A stretch of 64,000 nt of DNA, taken from NCBI GenBank assembly GCA_950295325.1, contig OX485804.1:39730429-39794428 (forward strand), written 5' to 3'. Origin of the DNA: Polytrichum commune (Eukaryota > Streptophyta > Polytrichopsida > Polytrichales > Polytrichaceae). Shown piece after piece: positions 58,690 to 64,000 of this stretch (positions are counted from its first letter, which is position 1; each line of letters starts with the position of its first letter). Under the pieces are notes generated by a model that made no database searches, was not told the origin of the DNA, and saw only the letters and a program-made list of their open reading frames with translations. Made by a program: the position numbers and the translations under genes.

Positions 58690-58890
58690 ATCCGCCTGTG
58701 GATGCGAGTTGTGTAAGAGACTGGTATTAGGTCTGTATCAACCCGGGTTCGAATCTGGTTGGTTACATTGACTGGAGCTATCCCAAATTGAGCTAGTGAT
58801 AAAGCAGGAATAATCTATAGGCGGATACCAAGAAGACGTTACTACGCGGATGTGCGTAGAATCTTCTCAATTAATTTTTATTTTTAGAAA
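58690..58890 (+). mobile_element. SINE-like insertion with B-box
   Basis: A T-arm/B-box match CCCGGGTTCGAATCTGG at about 58740-58760, a weaker A-box upstream, and a T-rich end (TTTTTATTTTTAG) near 58885. It lies between the two copies of the transposase terminal exon. No target duplication was confirmed. Confidence 0.45.
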
Positions 58891-59283
58891 CTTGTTATTA
58901 TTTATCCATGTCAATCAATCAAACCGCTCATGGTTGGGTCATAGTCTAAACAGAAATGAAATTACTGAATCATTTGAAATACTTCCAGCCTATTGCTGAT
59001 TTTTATTATAAAATCCAAACCAAAACATGTCATATTTTGACATTCAAATATATGGTACTTAATAGACCATTTGCAATACTACTCACACTCTACAATACCA
59101 GCAAGTTCAAGTAGTCGCATGACCTCGTTATAGGTATATGTAGGTGCATGAATGAACTTGTCACTCTCGTAATCCACTTTGCACAAAAATCTAAACACAT
59201 AATAAAGATGTTTACAATACACCTATTTTCCTTTCTTTCCCAATGCATGAGAGGACATTTTTGTGAAATCCGAGCATGTGCAA

Positions 59284-59291
59284 TGCGGGAT
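59284..59291. repeat. Target duplication of hAT-like MITE, left
   Basis: TGCGGGAT, identical to 59702-59709; 8 bp is the hAT-typical length. Confidence 0.9.
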
Positions 59292-59701
59292 CACGGGTAG
59301 ATCACTCCATTGTCAAGTTGAACATCACGTGCGACCAAAAAAAATCTTCTTTTGGTAAGTTGCACCACCAAAATGGGTCAAAATTTTATCAAATTTTTTT
59401 CATGAATAGATATACACAGTACCTATGACATACTTAAAAATGGTAACGAAATTTGATGATTTGTTTTTTTCATAAAACATACCGTTTCTAACTAGAATGA
59501 CACATAATTGAACTAAAAAAATTACTAAAAAAAACAAAGATGACTAAAAATTTCAGAAAACTATTCAAAAGTTACTATCAATGGTTATGTATATGTAGAA
59601 AAAAAATCATAAATTTTAAAATTATATATGGCATGTAATATAGGGGTAGCAAACTTTGTCCGCACGTGGTGTTCAATTTGACAAGGAGTGATCTACCCGT
59701 G
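59292..59701 (+). mobile_element. hAT-like MITE, copy 2, inserted in the transposase
   Basis: A 410-bp element with about 43-bp inverted ends: left CACGGGTAGATCACTCC followed by ATTGTCAAGTTGAACATCAC; the right end is the reverse complement with a few differences. An exact 8-bp duplication flanks it. It has no coding capacity. Removing the element and one duplication restores a continuous transposase frame into the SWIM finger (GDIPH then CTCSDF). Its interior is homologous to 36169-36494. Confidence 0.92.
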
Positions 59702-59709
59702 TGCGGGAT
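59702..59709. repeat. Target duplication of hAT-like MITE, right
   Basis: TGCGGGAT, matching 59284-59291. Confidence 0.9.
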
Positions 59710-62700
59710 GTCGCCAATTGTGACATGATATGTGATATCATGCTTGGAGACAATGTTGATTATCACTCCAAAGCCCGGATATGGAATGACAGTGATCCCA
59801 ACCACATAGTAACCCTCCATGAGTCCGGCGCTCTCCCATTTGTTTTTGTGATCCGCTAGCGGTGCTGTTGGATTACGACGCAATGTCTTCCCAAACCTGA
59901 ATGTAGGGTGGGCGTCCGGGTTTGATGGCATAGAAAAATGCGAGCGAGGGATGGGGAGAGTTGCGATTGTTGAAAGCCTACGATGAGGGGACAATGCCTC
60001 CCTTTGCTGTAGTTGAAATCCAGCATCTTCAAGTGTCAAAACCTCCTCTCGCGATAGATTGGTACCTATCTTTACCGGCCACGTGTTGGGTACTATAGGC
60101 CAGTCCAACACATATTTCTTCTTACTGCCACTCACACAACGTTTGATGTCGTCAGGGCAAAACCAAAATTCATACTCCACATTGTTGGGAGAGCGAAATT
60201 CCTTCCTGAGCCCTTTGTATGTTGGAGCAGGTGTGTCATGTTTCCCAGTCCCGACTTTGGCATTGCACATAGTCCCTGTAATGGCCTGCAGTGCCCAACA
60301 TCGTTTGGCTGAGTTGGGTGGTAATCTTGCAATGTGCCACTTAGAAGCAAAACAATTTGTCTCTAACATGGATGTAGTATGAGCCACATCACGAATTGTA
60401 GAACTCAATGATTCTTCTATGCGTTGACGAGTTGCTCGGGTGTTGGGACGAGGAATGGAATAGTTCACTTTGTCGGGTCGATGAGAGTCACAATCAGTAT
60501 CCGGTGGTAGGTTGAGTTTGCGTTTGGTGGAACCAAAGAGCTCTGACCCTTCCAATACACAATATCTAGTGTTGACGTCTTCTGCCCCTGGACAAGACTT
60601 CATGGCATCGGCCAACATTTTTGGATCTCCACACCTGGCAGCCGCTTTGAGTTTCAAGGATGCCGAATCAAGACCTTTACCATCAGACCCCCCTTTCAAC
60701 CATGTCCGGTAATTTGCAATTTGCATGAAGGCACGGAGCATGTCGTCCACTGTAGCTTCATATAAACAAGTCATCTTGTTGCCGGACTGTTGGAGTTGTT
60801 TGTTGTGTACAGTCTCTGCAAGGTTGCATGTTGGCATTCCTGCACGCTCTTCTATTGTTATATCCTATGAACAACACAGAAAGACAAAGATAAGAAAAAC
60901 ATAAGATATATTACATTGAGTAATGAAGTTTGATATGTACTTACAAGTAGCATATGACCACCCCATTGTCTGTAACGAAAGTGCCAAAATCCCAACCACT
61001 CTGAAAGGCCAAGGATGCCTTCTTCGGAGGCAGCTCCAGATGACAACCACCAAGAACGAATCACATGGTACTTGGTCTCAGCGTCGTCCATTGTTTTCGC
61101 GTCTTTGTAATCATTGCATATTTGTTTGTGTTGAAATTGCAAGGATGGTTTGATATACTTTTGGGTCACCTTATCCAAGCTTGCGGACCAATGGAAAAGA
61201 CATGTACGCTCACGTGCAACCATGGGTAGACTTGGATCACCATCCCCGTAAATCGCCCTCACCGCATTCTAATTAGTTTGAGCACTATCAGCCATAAACC
61301 CTTTGAAGTTTACGTTTGGTACACCATTTTCTGCCATGACAGCATTCAAATTTTCCCAAAAGAAATTTTGTGCTGCACCATCTTCAGATTGCATGTCAAA
61401 ACACGCAATAGTCAACACTTTACAATATCGACTGTCGCACACATGGCAAGCCATGGTTGTCCAGACCTTCAAACGTTTGACATGGTCAAATATAATCTAT
61501 GAATTCTCCATATCCCCACCGACTTGCATCCTCTTCACAAGCTCCACACCACTACCTGGAAGGTCTACAAACATCTTAAAAACAAACACTTTGTCCTTTG
61601 ACTGCCCTGGGAACCGACTATCATGGACGAATTTGAAAGCAGAGTGGTCTTTGAGCGCCATAATACTATCCATAGTTCCCATTCCACTACGCAAAAAACG
61701 CTTTGATTCAAATACAAAGTTACGACAATTTGGAGATGCAAGAGTGCTGAATTTGTCCATGACGACCTCTAGGGATGAACCAACCAAGTGATGGCCTTCG
61801 ACATTTGCGGGAGATTTGAGAAGGTAATCGGCCAAGAATTGTTTGCTCGCCGCCATAACTATGGCTGAATTTTTTGTTGTGGGTGTTTTCAATACTTCAT
61901 TTGCAACGCATTGGTATGCTATGTCCAATGATTCACGGCATGTGCCATTGGCCACAGGGTGATCATGTACACCAAGATGAATGCAAGCCCTGGACATTCC
62001 AACGGATGTGGAGTGGATGTATATGATTTGAGCATTACACAAAGCAATGCACATAGGTGTGGAACGACATACTTTACACTCGATAGTGGACTTAGTAGGG
62101 GGAACAACACCTACAGCAAATGGAATAGCAATTGAACCGGCCCATTCAGTGTTGTTCCGGAGGCCCCCATTGCAATTCATGTAATCACAGTAGTCATTAT
62201 GACATTGGAGATGACCAGCACAAGTAGAGCGCCGGAAGGACAGTCCAAAGTCATTTTGGATATTCGTGGTTTTGGTGGTGCACCAAGGGTGACCGTCGCA
62301 CATCTTGTCCATGCCGTCCATTGAGCGACCATACGTACTTGGAGCTTTGAGTGCCACAGAAGGCAAGATAAACAAAACATCACCATTAAAAGAAGATCTA
62401 TACTGTCAAAATCAATGGATGCAAGATCGGACTTTGATCTTTTTCTTGACTTTGTCAGCTTCAAGGCATCAACCATAGTCAACCCTGTATATGAAGGTGA
62501 AGGGTATAGTGGAGGACGTTGAGAAGGTGAGATTTGGAGAACCACCTTATACATAAGACCGCAAGGGGATTTGGCTACATGTATAGGAAGTTGGGAAGGA
62601 GTAGAATGAACACTTCTAAATGGAAATGGCGATGTGTTTGAAAGATCAACAGATGCACAAATGTCATCTTCTGAATCTGATAGCACAAACACACTATCAT

Positions 62701-62959
62701 CAAGGGGTTCCACCTTAACAGGTGCGATAGAGGGAATTTGAACTGTGGATGTACCGGATTCGTTTGTCAAAATGACAGTTGAAACTTGCATCTGAGACTC
62801 AGAAAGTCCTATCACCCTATATGAACCAGGTCCTAAGATCCACATAAAACCAACATCAGTTCTATTTTTTGGAACATAAATCGTTTCATACACCTCTCCA
62901 TCTGCAGAGTACATCTCATGCTCTAAATACATGGTTCCTATCTGGAGGTTGAATCTCAA

Positions 62960-63660
62960 ACTAAGTAAATCCTCTTAAACACTCACATGATCATCATCTT
63001 GGAGTGGCAAGATGAAGGGAACAAAAGATCCATGAGCTCTAATGGTAGTCATAGAAAATCAAAAGAACATATGAACAACACATCACAAAAATATGGGGTG
63101 AATGTTGCTTTTGTATAGAATTGTGTAAGGAAATGAATGGAAATGAAAACGTGTGATACAATAATGGATGGAGATGAAAGCGTGTGATACATAGTATCTA
63201 ATAATACAGAAGTGGAGATAACACAATAATAGTCAGAGAATATTTACGAGCAGGATATACACAAAATGGCGTCAAAAACTAAAAGTATTGGTAGAATTTT
63301 AAAATATATATGTGTGGACTGACGTAGATGTAGAAAAAATTAAAATTGGTTGGAAAAATAAATTATTGATCATTATGAATAGAACATAGTAGGTGTGAGA
63401 AAATTTTGGCGGATATAACAAAAATAAACACATAATGACAAACGCGTCGAAATATCTCGTTCATTGAACGCCAATTACAACATGTGATCGTAATATACGC
63501 CGGATTTTGTGAGATAGATACATTAGGAGAATAAATGATAGTACCTGATAGAAAACATATCATAGACACCGACGATGGTTGACGATGTAGAGAGAACACC
63601 CGTGAGGCCGAAGAGAAGACGTAGGAAAGCTTTGTATTTCACTTCCGAGAAAAAGAGGTT
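62960..63660. other. Between the transposase and a possible gene start, nothing clear
   Basis: The upstream side of the transposase and possibly its terminal inverted repeat lie here, but I could not identify the element boundary. The sequence is AT-rich with no supported gene. Confidence 0.4.
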
Positions 63661-63760
63661 CAGACTGAGTGTGGGGAAAGAAGAATGCAAATAAGGAAGG
63701 GAAAAGAAATTTGTTGAGTACGGTAGAAGAAACTGTGAAGACACTGGATTTTGATGCGAT

Positions 63761-63859
63761 GGAGGATGATGAAGGTGCAAAGAGCAAAGAAGATGTAGAC
63801 GATCGTATATCAGAGTCTGAATTGAAGACGGGTTCAAAGAAGACGACAAACAAAAAGGT
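63761..63859 (+). CDS. Possible first exon of a gene running off the window
   Basis: An ATG at 63761 opens an acidic and basic stretch (MEDDEGAKSKEDVDDR, then KTGSKKTTNKK) that meets a good donor, AAAAAG|GTAAAT, at about 63859-63865. The same frame is open upstream only back to a TGA at 63666-63668. No domain is visible and no second exon can be checked. Low-complexity charged composition makes this tentative. Confidence 0.25.
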
Positions 63860-64000
63860 AAATCAGTTCAACCTTCACATAATTTGATAGTGCATAAGTT
63901 GTAAGTTAGGATGGAGAACCTTGTACGTTCTTTCACATGTCATGTAGTAGCAATCTATAGAAGTTATAAATTGGAAAGGAAAAACCCTATACGTTAATGC

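Larger units (their letters stand above)
59089..62959 (-). pseudogene. MULE-like transposase gene with GCM/WRKY-like and SWIM zinc fingers, inactivated
   Basis: Read on the minus strand. 62959 to about 62400 encodes an N-terminal region rich in Ser/Asp. A frame change or intron near 62400 leads into a Cys/His domain (62222-61959) with CKVC ... HDHP, the pattern of WRKY-GCM1-type fingers found in some Mutator-like transposases. The catalytic region follows: candidate Asp at 61397-61395 (ACFD), second Asp at 61289-61287 (FMADSAQ) and C-x2-H at 61202-61191 (CLFHW), a MULE hallmark. An 80-bp intron (60944-60865; GTAAGT donor, TAG acceptor) joins to a 388-codon stretch. A SWIM finger follows (CTC at 59282-59274, CKH at 59216-59208), then a terminal exon ending in TAG at 59091-59089. 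Damage: in-frame TAG at 61499-61497, 61271-61269 and 59225-59223, and a MITE at 59292-59701. Not functional as it stands. Confidence 0.85.

Noticed and set aside
60059-60382. 107-codon + strand frame
   Set aside because: It is the antisense shadow of the transposase exon at 60864 to 59702.
59223-61499. TAG as a reassigned or read-through codon in the transposase
   Set aside because: Host genes in the window end in ordinary stops, the copy also carries a MITE and a probable frame disruption, and decay explains three stops more simply.

Overview
This is a nuclear window from a land plant, probably a seed-free one and most likely a moss or other bryophyte. That placement is an inference from the phytochrome (its N-terminus and the sequence at the PAS-repeat exon junction read like moss phytochromes) and was not tested by any search. 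The DNA is AT-rich, genes have spliceosomal introns, and most of the window is transposable-element sequence.

Four host genes can be modelled. (1) 6608-7911 (+): a two-exon gene for a 179-residue His/Asp/Lys- and Gly-rich protein with one hydrophobic glycine-zipper-like segment. (2) 13782-14399 (-): an intron-free coding region for CHMP1, an ESCRT-III subunit, with a probable intron in its 5' leader. (3) 18614-21169 (+): a two-exon GT14 (DUF266/BC10-like) type II membrane glycosyltransferase of 380 residues. (4) 23447-29361 (-): a complete phytochrome of 1123 residues in six exons, with chromophore cysteine 321. I see no operon-like or pathway link between them. A possible first exon of a fifth gene lies at 63761-63859.

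From 31.4 kb on the window is repeat-dominated. 31.4-32.7 kb is a diverged tandem repeat. 37119-47850 is an intact, very young Ty3/gypsy retrotransposon on the minus strand: 1761-bp LTRs differing at one site, 5-bp target duplication, one 2079-codon gag-pol frame. It sits in an older decayed coding unit. Two related solo LTRs (50814-52302 and 54691-56403), each with a perfect 5-bp duplication, and a tRNA-derived SINE (52900-53265) follow. 59089-62959 (-) is a decaying Mutator-like transposase with a GCM/WRKY-like zinc finger, a DDE core with a C-x2-H signature and a SWIM finger. It is broken by three in-frame TAG codons and a 410-bp hAT-type MITE with an exact 8-bp duplication. A second, older fragment of the same family forms the first ~350 bases of the window.

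The gene-bearing left half also holds several MITE families: PIF/Harbinger-like, CACTA-ended, hAT-like and a hairpin family. One PIF/Harbinger-like copy and one hairpin lie inside phytochrome introns. The most informative observations are the nested decay history of the transposase, the PBS-like sequence at both internal ends of the young retrotransposon, the TG...TA termini of the two solo LTRs, and local tandem duplications inside host-gene introns and leaders.
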